Source: Siphonodentalium dalli (taxonomy: Eukaryota; Mollusca; Scaphopoda; Gadilida; Siphonodentaliidae). From it: 64,000 nucleotides of DNA. The notes beneath the pieces were generated by a model. The model was not told the DNA's origin. It made no database searches and saw nothing but the letters and a program-made list of their open reading frames with translations. Both the position numbers and the translations under genes were made by a program. The stretch lies in the NCBI GenBank assembly GCA_032622095.1, contig CP136069.1, forward strand, positions 46,104,194-46,168,193. Direction: 5' to 3'. Positions 10,681 to 21,905 of this stretch are shown here, piece after piece; positions within the stretch are counted from its first letter, which is position 1, and every line of letters begins with the position of its first letter.

Positions 10681-13600
10681 TTTTACTTTTACTTTAAACA
10701 TATTTTATTGTGAATTATTCAATTTACAAAGGGATTGGGGTACAAGTTACATAAACTTACAGGACACCCCTCTCCCGATACAAAGTTGAAATTACAGTAT
10801 TTGTTTACAAGATGACAGAGTGTTTACAATTGTGGTGTAATACATAGAGTAACTGAAAATAAAGAAGATAAAGGTTATAATGGTAAGAGTGTGGACTGAG
10901 TGTGTTAATTGTCAACCGTCTCTCTGGATACACATGAAATGAGGACGGGCCAGGACGTCTATTTGTTTTACTTAATATGTTAATTTATATATCTGATGGT
11001 ATATTTTCGGGCGATTAATCTTGTTTAACGCGTGTTGTCGCAGCTATGAATGACTGAACAATGCGAAATAATTTTATGTTTCTTTGAAAGGTTTCGTCAG
11101 GAATTCCCCTTAGCAGTTAATTGGTTCCAGTTTGATATTCGGAAATTATGTTTCTCCAGTTTACAGTAAAGTACATGTCTCTGTTCGTCATATAATGGAC
11201 AGAAAAGAAAGAAGTGCATGCCACTTTCGTATGCGTATCCACACTGACAATTTGGACTATCGGCAATATAGTTTTCGTGCATGTCTAGTCGAAGATCGCT
11301 ACATGAGTTACGTATCCTACAGTGTAGAATATTACTTTTCCGGTTTCCTGATTCAAAGTATTTGGGTGGTTTCGTGACTGGGTCAACAATATTTAAGTTT
11401 TCTTTGAAATCTTGCAGATTTTCAGCTGCAGTTACATACTTAGGGAGTTTGTTCCACTCGGTCACGGTCGAGGGAAGGAAGGATTTTTTATAGTGTTCTG
11501 TAGAACAATAATATGAGTAGAACCTATCCGGGCATCGCATGGCATACCTTGACATCTGGTATGAACGTGGCGGTAGTAAACCAGTAAGGTAGTCTGGGGC
11601 TTTATTATTTATGATTTTGAATAGTGTTTGTAATTTATGTTTCTCTCTGTGTTTTTTAGTGTAGGCCAGCCTGCTTCACACAGGACGGAACTATTTGAGC
11701 ATGAACGTGTGAGACCAGTTACAATTCTGGCGGCATCGATGTGAATTCGGTCCAGTTTCTTCAGAAGATAATCAGGGGCGTTTTCCCATACGACATCAGT
11801 GTAATCTAATATTGGTAGAATATACATTGTAGGCCTTGTATAGTTTATCAAGTGTTCTTCTGTCTAGCTTATATTTATATTTTCTAAGGATTGACCGCCG
11901 AGGAGTAACTCTTGTGGCGATAGACTCGATGTGCTTGTTCCAGTTTAAAATGCTTTGAATTTCAAGACCGAGATGTTTATGCGACTCGATGAGTTCCACT
12001 TTTTTGTTTTGAAAAAGGACATTTAAGGGCACATTATTGGGGTTCAGAGAGAACAGTATTGCTTTCGTTTTAATCGGATTGAAATTTACAAGCCATTTAC
12101 GCGCCCATTCATCAATCTTAATTAGGTCTTCATTTATATTTCTTTCTAACAAATCAATATCATAGTGCATCGCCGTGAGACAAGTATCATCAGCATACAT
12201 TCTAGTGTCTGAGTTTAAATTTTCGGGTAGGTCGTTTATGTATACGAGGAATAGGAAGGGGCCGAGTATTGAGCCTTGAGGGACTCCAGCGGGGATAACT
12301 CTAAAGTTTGAACATGAGTCATTTATGAGAACTCTTTGTTTTCTATTAGTGAGGTAGTCTTCTATCCAGTTTAAAAGCGGTCCGGAAATACCATATTGTT
12401 TCAACTTATAAATCAGTCCCCTATGCCAGACTCTTTCAAAGGCCTTTGATATATCACAGAATACAGAGCACGTGTAGAGGCCTTTATCTAGGGTCTGGCA
12501 GAGGTTGTGATATAAGTCTGTTAACTGAAAAGTCGTGCTATGTCCAGGCTTAAAGCCAGACTGATTGCTGTATAGTAATTTATTGTTTTGAAAGAATTCC
12601 ATGAGATGTTGGATAATTATTTTCTCAAATATTTTACTAACACTTGGGAGGAGAGGTATTGGACGGTAATTTGTACATTCGGCAGGATCATCTTTTTTAA
12701 ATATGGGAATCACATTTGCTTTTTTCCAATCAGATGGGAATTTCCCTTTTTGTAATGATTTTTTAAAGATAATTTCTAACGGGACTGCGATCGATTCGGC
12801 TGTTTCTTGAAGCATTTTAGGACTGATTCCATCAAAACCATGGGCCTTATTAACTTTAAGGTCTTTAATAGCTTTAATTATATTTTCACGAGTGAAAGGG
12901 ACATCAGAGAGTGTGTTGTTACATCTACTGGGTATAGTTGGAATTTGATGGTCGCGGTCGGCTATCGTTGAGTTTAAAATAAAAGCCTCATTTAAGCAGT
13001 TTGCCTTTTCGTTGTCATTTGTTACATATGTTTTTCCATCTGACGAGACATCGCCATGTGGACTATATAGTGGTGGAATACTTGTAACTTTCTTTTTATT
13101 TAATAAATAATTTATTGTTTGCCAAAAATGGCGAGGGGAGGGTGATTCATTTACTCTATCTTCGAGTTTTGTTTCGAATTCCATCTTTGCATATTTCTTC
13201 ATGTTATTGACTTTATTTCTAGTATCTTTGTATTTCCTCCACGCTTCTACAGAATTTCTTCTAAGAGCAATTTTTCTCAATCTGTCACGGTGTCTTATCT
13301 CTCTTCTGATATCGGAATTAAACCAAAATTTGTCCTTTGTGCGTATTGTAACCGTTACTCGGGGGATGGTTTCTTCCATTATGCGGAGGAAATGTTTACC
13401 GAAAAGGGTGACAGTCGTGTCAATATTATCGATTGGATTTAAGTTTAATTCCCAATCTATGGCATCTATCATAGATCTGGCCCTTACATAATCTCCAAAT
13501 TTATACTTCCAAATAGTTCTTTTGAAAGAGACGGTATCATGTTTTTCGAAAAATAATGTCGCATAAACTCCATAATGGTCTGAAAGTCCTAGGTTGAGTG

Positions 13601-14755
13601 TATCGGCATCATGTACATGTATGGTCTTACTCACAATTATGGGATCTAAAAGGGTTTGTGAAGTGGGTGTTACTCTTGTTGGTTTTTTAATTACATTATC
13701 GAATTCATAATGGCTGACTATTTCGCTGAGTTTCGAATGAGGATCAAGTAGATTAGAGTTAAAGTCACCCAGTAAAATTAAATTTTCCGTCATTTTCATA
13801 GCCTCATCTATCGATTCTTCAAGTCGGTCCCAGTAATCAATGTGACAAAACTGTTCGGATCTATATGATAGCGCCAAAAGAAAGCGATTTGATTTATTTA
13901 CGACCTCAAACCAGACGATAGAAGAGTCAAATTCAAGTTCGGTTCTCCGTTTATACACTAGGTGTTCGGCAAAATAAATGCAAACACCCCCGCCATCTGA
14001 ATTTCGGTCTGATCTAAATGGGGAGCTGAAATGTTCAATTAATAGTTTTTCTGTAGAATAAGATTGGTCGAGGTGGGTTTCGGTGAAACATAGGATGTCA
14101 TACTCGTTTATGGAGTCAACTAATTTTTCTAGCTTATTTCTGATGCTACCAATATTATATTGAAAAATGGTTATTTCCTTTGTTGTGTTGGTCTGAGGGG
14201 GTCCTGGATTACTGTGAACTGATCCCGACATTAGAAGGAGCGTCATTATAACGAGAAGTATCAGTGGCAGTCGAATATTTAATCCTTTTGGAATTATATA
14301 TATTTTTGTTTTCCTATATGTGTCTATTTGTGGCCTATTTTTTGTTGTTGTTGTTTCGAAGTTGCCAATCGCGACTCGGTGCTGCATTGCTGAAATCCCC
14401 ATTAGTCATTAGACCACGGTCCCAGCAATACAGCCCGACTCACGGTGGCAACCTGCATATAGTTCATATGTCTCAAACGAGAGAAGGCTGACAATTTTAG
14501 ATGGATGGGATAGATTAGCGGTAAAGAAATTACTGGATGTTGAACTAGAGGCTGTCGTGAATTGGTTAGATGAAACATTAAAACAGCATGACATATACAA
14601 CAATGATTGGCAATGAGAATAATATATACAAATGGTCACTATTATGACAACAAACATGGTTGATGTGAATGAGAGGTTTGTGGAAACATGTACAGGTACA
14701 TGGATGTGGGTTTCAGTCATGCGGTTGAGTGAGGAAAAAAGATTTTCCGCTTTGT
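10681..14755 (-). mobile_element. CR1/L2-like non-LTR retrotransposon (element 1), near full length
   Basis: The element ends, in sense, in a short repeat tail of the form (GTAAAA)n at 10681-10697, as CR1/L2-type LINEs often do. It is bracketed by TACCATAGAC at 10671-10680 and 14756-14765, a candidate 10-bp target duplication. Because the host minisatellite contains related words, the exact 5' end is slightly uncertain. The length is about 4.08 kb, with roughly 350 bp of leader before the main ORF. The insertion lies inside the minisatellite. Confidence 0.75.
11097..14402 (-). pseudogene. LINE ORF2 (endonuclease-RT) with NPGP motif, broken by frameshifts
   Basis: The main frame (14402-11796, 868 codons) starts at ATG 14402 just after an upstream stop. 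A hydrophobic stretch (residues 45-58) precedes SVHSNPGP (61-68), a degenerate 2A-like motif. The APE-type endonuclease follows with E109, GDFN (212-215), D253 and SDH (274-276) present. The RT has catalytic D650 in CDISKAF, where the usual SKAFD reads SKAFE, and YADD at 736-739. About two single-base frameshifts (near 11830 and 11660) throw off the C-terminal region, which continues at 11851-11609 and 11555-11097. That region ends in a CxC...H....C knuckle (CQCG, H, C). It copies RNA at a nicked target. The copy is inactive as it stands. Confidence 0.85.
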
Positions 14756-14765
14756 TACCATAGAC

Positions 14766-14815
14766 CAAGTCCGATGCACAATACATTAGCACACAATGGA
14801 TTCAGGACCATACAT
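14766..14815. repeat. Minisatellite remnant between the two LINEs
   Basis: The words CAAGTCCGATGCAC and CAGGACCATAC match the texture at 19840-19860 (ACCATGGACCAAGTCCGA). This places the remnant in the same minisatellite that flanks element 1 and element 2. Confidence 0.55.
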
Positions 14816-17800
14816 AGGATAGGATAGGATAGGATATTTTATTTAAATATACACATATTAATGCATAATACATTTGACAAATATTATGTTGTATATTCGA
14901 GGGGTGGCATAGTCAGGCTAGACTGTCTTACTGCCACCCCCTTAAAAATGAAAAGATGTTATGATAGGCGGTCATGATTTCTTGTACAATGCACGGCTAT
15001 ATAATTATGTATCACAAAATGGTTGTATTATATACATGGAGGGTATACGTCTAGATAAATTGTTTATTGGTTACTCGATGGTTTGTCTCTTTCTTGTCAG
15101 TGGGTTGTTCCTTGAAAGTCGAGTAGGAATGTACTGAGTGAGGTTGAGGATTGCGGTATAGGGGAAGTCACTTATTGAGGAGCTACTACACAGTCGGGAC
15201 ATCTTTGATTGTTGCATTTAATTGTTGCAGCATATTTTTTAATGCAATCGGCATGTAAACGTCGTTTAAATGTGTGTCTGGATTGGTATGATGTAAATTA
15301 GTTATCTAAGTTGTTCCATATGGTTGGAAAGGAATGAAATGGTAGTTGTTGGGACCAAGATGTTCTTGGTTTTTTAAAAAATAGTGGGTGCTTTTGTCGG
15401 GTGGCTGGTCCTGTTTTCCGTTTGGAAAATATGTCGGTAAATGATTCTATTAAACGCATATGATACCAATCATGCATGAAAACAGCCGCTTGTACTTTGT
15501 GGATGTCGTAGATTTTGAGTATATTTTCTTTTTTAAAGAGAGGTTCTGTGTGGCTTCTATATTTCTTATTACATATAACTCGTATTGCGCGTTTTTGAAG
15601 CATGAAATTTTTTTTGACCGCAGGGACGTGTCCCCATATTTGAACAGCGTAGACTAAATGGCTTTGTATTAGAGCATAATATAATGTTTTAAGTGCGCTA
15701 CCAGGAAAGAAGTGTTTAACTTTATTGATGTGGTATATGGCATTCACCATTTTTGAACAAACAGAGGACACGTGTTTTTTGAAAGTCAGGTTTTCATCTA
15801 TATGGATTCCTAGGAATTTTGTGGAGGATTCGTGCTCAAGATTTCCTATCTTGTTTAGTTCCGTATTATTTAAGTAAACCTTTATAAAGTTCCATTTGTC
15901 ATCATTGTTCTCTGGGTGTATCAGCATATAGTTGATTTTTTTAGAATTGATCACTAACTTATTGCTACAGCACCAAGCAAATATGTTGCGTAACTCATTA
16001 TTCACATAACTTTCTACAAGGATGCCATTTTTTCCACCAGTTACTAGAGTCGTATCGTCCGCGTATGATAAGATATCCATTGTTGTCGAATTTGACATAT
16101 CGTTAACGTAAATTAAGAAAATTATCGGTCCCAGAATTGATCCCTGGGGCACTCCACACGTCACTTCCGTCAATTCAGATTTGATACCATTGAGTTCAAC
16201 ATATTGCCTTTTATTTTTCAGGTAGCTCTGAAACCATGAGTATGCTGTGCCTCGTATACCATAGTGATCTAGTTTATGAAGTAAAATATCGTGATTTATC
16301 GTGTCAAATGCTTTTGAGAGGTCGAGAAATAGAGCTAAAGTGGAATCTCTTGTCATTTTGTCATTATTTGAGACAACTTGATCGAGGAGGTGTAATACAG
16401 GATGGAAGGTTGAATGATTAGGGCGGAAGCCGTATTGGTGTTTATAAAGTATGTTTTGTTCATTTAAGAAGTCTAGTAATCGTTTATGCATTATTTTTTC
16501 GAGAAGTTTAGAGATAGCTGGAAGAATGCTGATAGGTCTGTAGTTGGAAATTTCATGAGTGGTATTATTTTTTGGGATCGGAACTACTTTAGAAATTTTC
16601 ATTTTGTCAGGGACTATTCCATGCTCTAAGGACAAGTTAAAAATATGCAATAATGCTGGGGCTATTTCCTCAATTGTTTCCTTGATAAGTTTAGTTGATA
16701 TACCATTGAAATCCCTTGATACTTTCCCTGTCATAGAGAAACATGTGAGGATGATTTCCTGCATAGAGGTCGGAATTATTTTGAAATTGATGTCGTCTGG
16801 TCTGCGGTTATGAAGAAAATCTGTAAAATGAGAGTCATTTTCATGTTCATTGAGTTGGCTAGTTTCCCGCCCAATTTTTGAGAAAAAGTCATTGAACTTT
16901 TCCGATATGAGTTTGGAATTTTCAAGTTCTATTCCGTTTTCGGTAAATGTCTTGGGGTTATTATTTGTGTTTCCATTCATCTTCAATGCACCCTTAAGTA
17001 TTTCCCATGTTTTCTTTAAGTTATTTTTATTTACTTCTAGAATATTTGTATAGTATATATTTTTACTCTTTCTGATTAGTTTATTATATAAGGTACGATA
17101 ACTCAAATATTTATTTACGTTCGTTTCCGTGGGTTTATTTAATTTGCGTAGATATAGCTGGTTCTTAACAATACTTGACTTAATCAATCCGGATGTCATC
17201 CAAGGATTGCGTTTTATGAATTTTTTGGGTATATGTCGGCTTTTGATAGGGAAAGCTAGTTCATATGCATTCATATAGATATCTAAGAAGATTTCATATG
17301 CTTGGTCGACACTTCTACAAGATGTGACGGAGTCAAAGGTACACGATTTTAAAAGATTTTTGAATATAATTATGTTATCAGGACTAAAACTTCTTTGATT
17401 AGTGGTTGCTTCGTTATTATTGGTGCTGTTTTGTCTCTTTTGGTTAGATTCTGAATAAAATATGCCGAAGTGATCGGAAACATCGCATGTGATTATGCCA
17501 GATTTACAGTCGCCTTGTCGGTTATTGGTATATATATTACCGATGAGAGTTGCTGAATGATCAGTCATTCGGGTAGGTTTAGTAATCCTTGGCACGAATC
17601 CTCTTGTGAAAATGTTATTTATGAAATCATTCGTTTTTGTATGCGAGTTGAAATTGAGTAGGTCAATATTAAAGTCTCCTGATATATATGATTTGTGGTT
17701 ACAAATTTTTTCTAAAATATCGTCGAATTTTTTCAAAAATTGATCAATGTTGGCCTTTGGTGCGGTATTTGGTCTGTAAACGCAGCCGATTATCCGAGAG

Positions 17801-18330
17801 TCATTTTTTCCTGGGTTAATTTCCACGAATATTGTTTCTATTACGTGTGGAATAAATTCACTAAGGTCGGGTCGATTTTTATAGTCAATGGAATCTTTTA
17901 TGTAAAGGCATACACCACCTCTGCCATCATCGTCGTCAGCTCTGCACTTGAATTCCATAGGGTGATATCCCAGTATCTGAAAGTGCGATGGTTGTCTTAT
18001 TTTAAATGTTTCAGTTAAAGCAATAACGTCGAATGAATTATTATTCGACTTTAAATCGCATAGGAGATTACACAAAGAATCGAAATTTGCATTGATGCTT
18101 CGACAGTTGAGGCTGAATATTGAAAATTTTGTTTTTTTATTTGATTGATCTATAGTGTCTGATGGTGAAATGTATCCACATTCATTGCAGGTATTAATAG
18201 CAGAATTTAAATTATCGTCATTTTCCTGTTCCGCTTCGTTCCATTTCATTGTAAAGTTATATTCATCAGAATCCCGAACCTCACTCAAATTTACGTTAGG
18301 TGTAGCCATGAGTTCCTATAATGGAATGAA
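14816..18330 (-). mobile_element. CR1/L2-like non-LTR retrotransposon (element 2)
   Basis: In sense orientation it ends in four copies of ATCCT (14816-14835), the short-repeat tail typical of this LINE group. A 3' untranslated region of about 460 bp separates the tail from the ORF stop at 15298. The 5' boundary is not clear; no ORF1 is visible upstream of the ORF, so the element is either single-ORF or 5'-truncated. It is inserted in the minisatellite. Confidence 0.75.
15298..18309 (-). CDS. Uninterrupted LINE ORF2: APE-type endonuclease plus reverse transcriptase, 1003 aa
   Basis: The single long frame starts at ATG 18309, the first Met after stops. An N-terminal CNEC (41-44) precedes the endonuclease: SLNCRS (66-71), TETF (99-102, E100), GDFN (211-214) and SDH (278-280). 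The RT has FLDLSKAFD (catalytic D663), GVPQGSILGP (719-728) and YADD (749-752). A thumb/C-terminal region with FLGIHID follows. The length is normal for CR1/L2-type ORF2. One oddity is ATLIGNIY at 253-260, where the family has IDxI: G257 (codon at 17539-17541, GGT for GAT) replaces the metal-site Asp equivalent to APE1 D283. The frame looks young, but its endonuclease is probably impaired. It would be expressed from the element's own promoter, which is not identified. Confidence 0.9.
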   Translation of the reverse strand: MATPNVNLSEVRDSDEYNFTMKWNEAEQENDDNLNSAINTCNECGYISPSDTIDQSNKKTKFSIFSLNCRSINANFDSLCNLLCDLKSNNNSFDVIALTETFKIRQPSHFQILGYHPMEFKCRADDDDGRGGVCLYIKDSIDYKNRPDLSEFIPHVIETIFVEINPGKNDSRIIGCVYRPNTAPKANIDQFLKKFDDILEKICNHKSYISGDFNIDLLNFNSHTKTNDFINNIFTRGFVPRITKPTRMTDHSATLIGNIYTNNRQGDCKSGIITCDVSDHFGIFYSESNQKRQNSTNNNEATTNQRSFSPDNIIIFKNLLKSCTFDSVTSCRSVDQAYEIFLDIYMNAYELAFPIKSRHIPKKFIKRNPWMTSGLIKSSIVKNQLYLRKLNKPTETNVNKYLSYRTLYNKLIRKSKNIYYTNILEVNKNNLKKTWEILKGALKMNGNTNNNPKTFTENGIELENSKLISEKFNDFFSKIGRETSQLNEHENDSHFTDFLHNRRPDDINFKIIPTSMQEIILTCFSMTGKVSRDFNGISTKLIKETIEEIAPALLHIFNLSLEHGIVPDKMKISKVVPIPKNNTTHEISNYRPISILPAISKLLEKIMHKRLLDFLNEQNILYKHQYGFRPNHSTFHPVLHLLDQVVSNNDKMTRDSTLALFLDLSKAFDTINHDILLHKLDHYGIRGTAYSWFQSYLKNKRQYVELNGIKSELTEVTCGVPQGSILGPIIFLIYVNDMSNSTTMDILSYADDTTLVTGGKNGILVESYVNNELRNIFAWCCSNKLVINSKKINYMLIHPENNDDKWNFIKVYLNNTELNKIGNLEHESSTKFLGIHIDENLTFKKHVSSVCSKMVNAIYHINKVKHFFPGSALKTLYYALIQSHLVYAVQIWGHVPAVKKNFMLQKRAIRVICNKKYRSHTEPLFKKENILKIYDIHKVQAAVFMHDWYHMRLIESFTDIFSKRKTGPATRQKHPLFFKKPRTSWSQQLPFHSFPTIWNNLDN

Positions 18331-19715
18331 TGAAATGTATGCCCTCCGCTTCAGAATGAATTAAAGATGTAAGCATGAATATGTATAGTCCGTGCATTGT
18401 TACTAGAGCTAACCGTAATATGAAATACATATTATTTTAATAATGTTTTGTATTCGGCGGGTATGTGTTTCTGGTAAGTCCTCGAATGCGTGTCAATCGA
18501 CGGTCAATGAACATTTCAAATTCCGCTTGTTATTTTCTCATGAAAGTATTGCCAAAAATCGCATATCTGTGATTTGACGTGTAGGCTATCTAATTGACCC
18601 ACAACGAGGACTTACGTCATAGTTGAAATAGATAACTCCATAATATATATGTAGGTATATAGACCTATGTGGCTAATTGTATGAGTGTATGCCAATAGTA
18701 TGTTGAAAATACATGAACAAGAACCTATAATTAATAAAACTTTGAAGATTCATAAATGATTGCATATACGTGTATAAATGGTACACCGACTTCTGGTTGT
18801 ATTTGACAAAGTATAATTTGTTTTTAAAAGAAATCTACTGGACACAAAGTCCCAAACACAAGGCCTCATCGAGCCTACAAATAGGTATCCCTATAAAGAA
18901 GGCTTTATATGGATACCGATCTATAATCCCGACAAAACCCTACATCCGGGACCTATGTCCAGTAACTGTGTCTAAATTCATGAATTAATTCGTCTTGATG
19001 AAGTTGACTTTATTGCGATCGGAATGTTTCGGACCTGACTGTACTGTCACAACATGACCTAATTTAATAATAATAAATGTCAAGGTCAGTTTGATGACAT
19101 GGATTCGTGAAATATCGGAGTCGTCTCGTGTGCAAGAAACTTGAAAACATCACATTTAAGCTATTCCTGTTTCTTATAAAAGTTATTCGGATTTTACATA
19201 CATTCAAACGGTTTGTGGAAATGTCAGGCAATTGTTGCACAACAGTTTTATGGTGTCTTCGATTCTATTTGAATGGATTCGACTAAACACGTGGTGGCTC
19301 CAGTGCAGACGATTAACCCATAGACACAGTATGCTGTAGGCTAGCAAACATCATTCCCGAAGGCGGTGAATGGATTTGGTCATGTCTCTTTAGGATCAAA
19401 TGCAATGAATATGTAGGCGACCATTATGTGAATGTAAGTATTAATAATTAATACTAAATATTTAATACTAAATATATCTGTATAGCCTGTCAGAAGTTGT
19501 GTATGTTTACACACCTGTGTACATGAATGCATATCTTCTGCTTTGACATTTTGTCATATTAAAATCAAATACTGTATACAAAAATACAACAGAGTCATGA
19601 GTAAAGATAAGTAGGCCTATACTAATACTGGTATCATAATTCCAGTAAATACAAGGGTGTATGCATGTACATGTATTGTACGCCTGTATGTATGGTATGA
19701 ACATATGGGATAGAT
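18331..19715. other. AT-rich stretch, nothing recognised
   Basis: No gene seen. Short words such as TATATAGACCTATG near 18658 and AATACTAAATATTTAATACTAAATAT near 19450 resemble simple AT-rich repeats. The 5' part may include leader sequence of element 2. Confidence 0.4.
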
Positions 19716-20640
19716 CAACCTATACATTTACTATTGGACCGATGCCACATATATGAAGGTTAATGGTGGAGGCGCCTATAAATAGCCCACTCACATGGCA
19801 CTGTAGGTTGACCATGGACACAAGCCCATATGTGTAGACCATGGACCAAGTCCGATATATGTATGTCATATAGCATTGTACCTAGGCATAAGAAGATGCC
19901 TATATGTATGATATGGACCCACCCATTCTACGTGATATATCTACACCAAAGACCCAGGCACGTTTAAGTAGTGCTAATACCCATGTAACTATAATTTTGT
20001 ATGCATTGGATACAGGTCCCTAAATATAAACTACGGAACCGACGTTATTAGTCAGCTCATAGATTCACATATTTCTGGTAGGCAATGGACTGACCCACAT
20101 ATATATGAGACATATGGACTCCAGGCCCTACGGGTAAGTCATGGGCCGAATTGCCTGTGCATGGATCCACGTTTTTATATGGATGCCATGCAACGCCCTA
20201 TATAATGGAGGCCCATATAGATAGGCCGTGTGCACCACAATGGCTATGGACCCAGGCTCATACATGTAGGAAATTGAGACGGCCACTATGTATCCAGGCT
20301 GATTTAGTTATGACCTTATCCAACAGTTATGACCTTATTACCAGGCATTTATATGTAAGACATGAACCCATCCCATGGATGCACATGTTACACGACTATC
20401 TAGGTTAGCCACGCATACGCCATGAACCCACGTGGACACCAGATGTAGCGCAATTACACATGTGCCTATATTTATGAACTCATGACATGTACCCATGCAT
20501 GCAGGTCTAAACAGCAAATCCATAGAACCAGCCCTAAATAGTATATCATCGGTCCAGACCATTTCTATGACATGGACACAGAAGTTAAGACACGTCATTT
20601 GATGCAGTTCCATATAGATAGGCCATGAACCAATGTATTG
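19716..20640. repeat. Degenerate minisatellite, right part
   Basis: Recurring words include ACCATGGAC, CCAGGC, CATATATGTAGACCATGGAC-like and GACCCA, in both orientations because the units are nearly palindromic. The texture is the same as at 10200-10670. Short ORFs are incidental. A 14-base G run follows at about 20779. Confidence 0.6.
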
Positions 20641-20914
20641 ACATGTATGTAATTATGACATGAATAGGAAGGACACACAGTTAGGTCCTACCGTATAACA
20701 ACTGGTGAGGATGCTACCACACCATGGTATAGTGTTCTGCATGGATTCCATTGTCAAATGTGAATGTCGGATTCCATGGGGGGGGGGGGGGTAGGTGGTA
20801 TCGACATAAATGTGGTTCAATATTTTGTACATGTCTCATTAAAATGTATTCCAACAATCGATTGATGGAAAATACAATCATAAACTCCACACAGGTAAGT
20901 AGATTTGTCAATGG

Positions 20915-21905
20915 TAGGTGGTTACCTAGCAACATTGAAACCTCAATACCAATCTTCCACATGCGAATCACATGAGAAAGCATCAGTACACAATACAACA
21001 ACCTTTAGTGGTGTATTATTGTCAATATAAGCATACTTTGGAATATTATGAAACAATTATATCATGTAAATTGCCCGAAACGCATACAATATTATGAAAC
21101 AGTTATATCAGTTAAATTACCAGAAACTCATACATGGTATGTTTTCAAAGGTGGATATGTCCATAGCAACCATTACTCCACCTGTTCGGTAACGAATGGA
21201 GCATATTTACTGTCATGTTCACACATACAACAATTCTAATAATTGTTTTTAATATATGTATATTACATGGCATAGTTTAGTTTGTTTACACACCATTATA
21301 TCAGTCATGTGTGAATTTTTCGATTTCGGGTATATCCCTAGCAACTGTTACCAGAAATATATAGTAATTGTTTAAGTCGAACCCACACTAACAACAACAA
21401 CAACAAAAACAACTATTAAAGTTGTTTCACCATATAATGACAATGACTTAGTTTATATTAGTTTGTTAAAACTACCATAATATCAGTCAGTTCGACATTT
21501 TTCTATTTTGGGTATATCACTAGCAACCGTTACCACCCCAGTAAGTAACAAATGTAGTAATTTCCCAGCCATATCCACTCTAACAACAACTGATTTCATT
21601 TTCACCATAACAGTTCTGCATAGCATAGTTTTGATTGTTAAAACTGCCATAATATCGGTCATATTTGTATTTCTTCGATGTCGGACAGTTGCATAGTAAC
21701 CGTTGCTAAGGAATGACCTGCAGCGATATCTACACATCTGAAAATGATTAACATTGTATATGGAACCTATGCGGCAAGATTCATAGTGATATTACCATTT
21801 CCACAATTGTTACGCCAAACGCCAGGACTATTATGTCGTAGTTTGGCATTTTAGAACTCGAAGCCATGACGTACAAATTATGGGGTAGTGTTAAGTTTCT
21901 GGCAA
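20915..21905 (-). repeat. Right arm of the inverted structure: five ~180-bp units with X-box-like sites
   Basis: Units carry TTACCTAGCAAC (20922), CCATAGCAAC (21161), CCTAGCAACTGTTACC (21337), ACTAGCAACCGTTACC (21519) and GTTGCATAGTAAC (21688), spaced 172-181 bp from the second onward. Read on the minus strand, the arm's end aligns with 9480-9690 through TACCCCATAA-like, ATACAATGTTAATCATTTTC-like and CCGACATCGAA blocks. It is therefore an inverted copy of the left arm, with more units. Non-coding. Confidence 0.75.

Noticed and set aside
14409-14792. 127-codon ORF upstream of the element-1 main ORF as a possible ORF1
   Set aside because: Its first ATG lies outside the element boundary and it shows no ORF1 features (no coiled coil, RRM or zinc knuckle); stop-start proximity to the main ORF may be accidental.
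20751-21001. G-run at about 20779 as a third copy of the G-tract transposon
   Set aside because: The flanks do not match the transposon termini, and no second end or target duplication was found. The same holds for the runs near 9210 and 28836.
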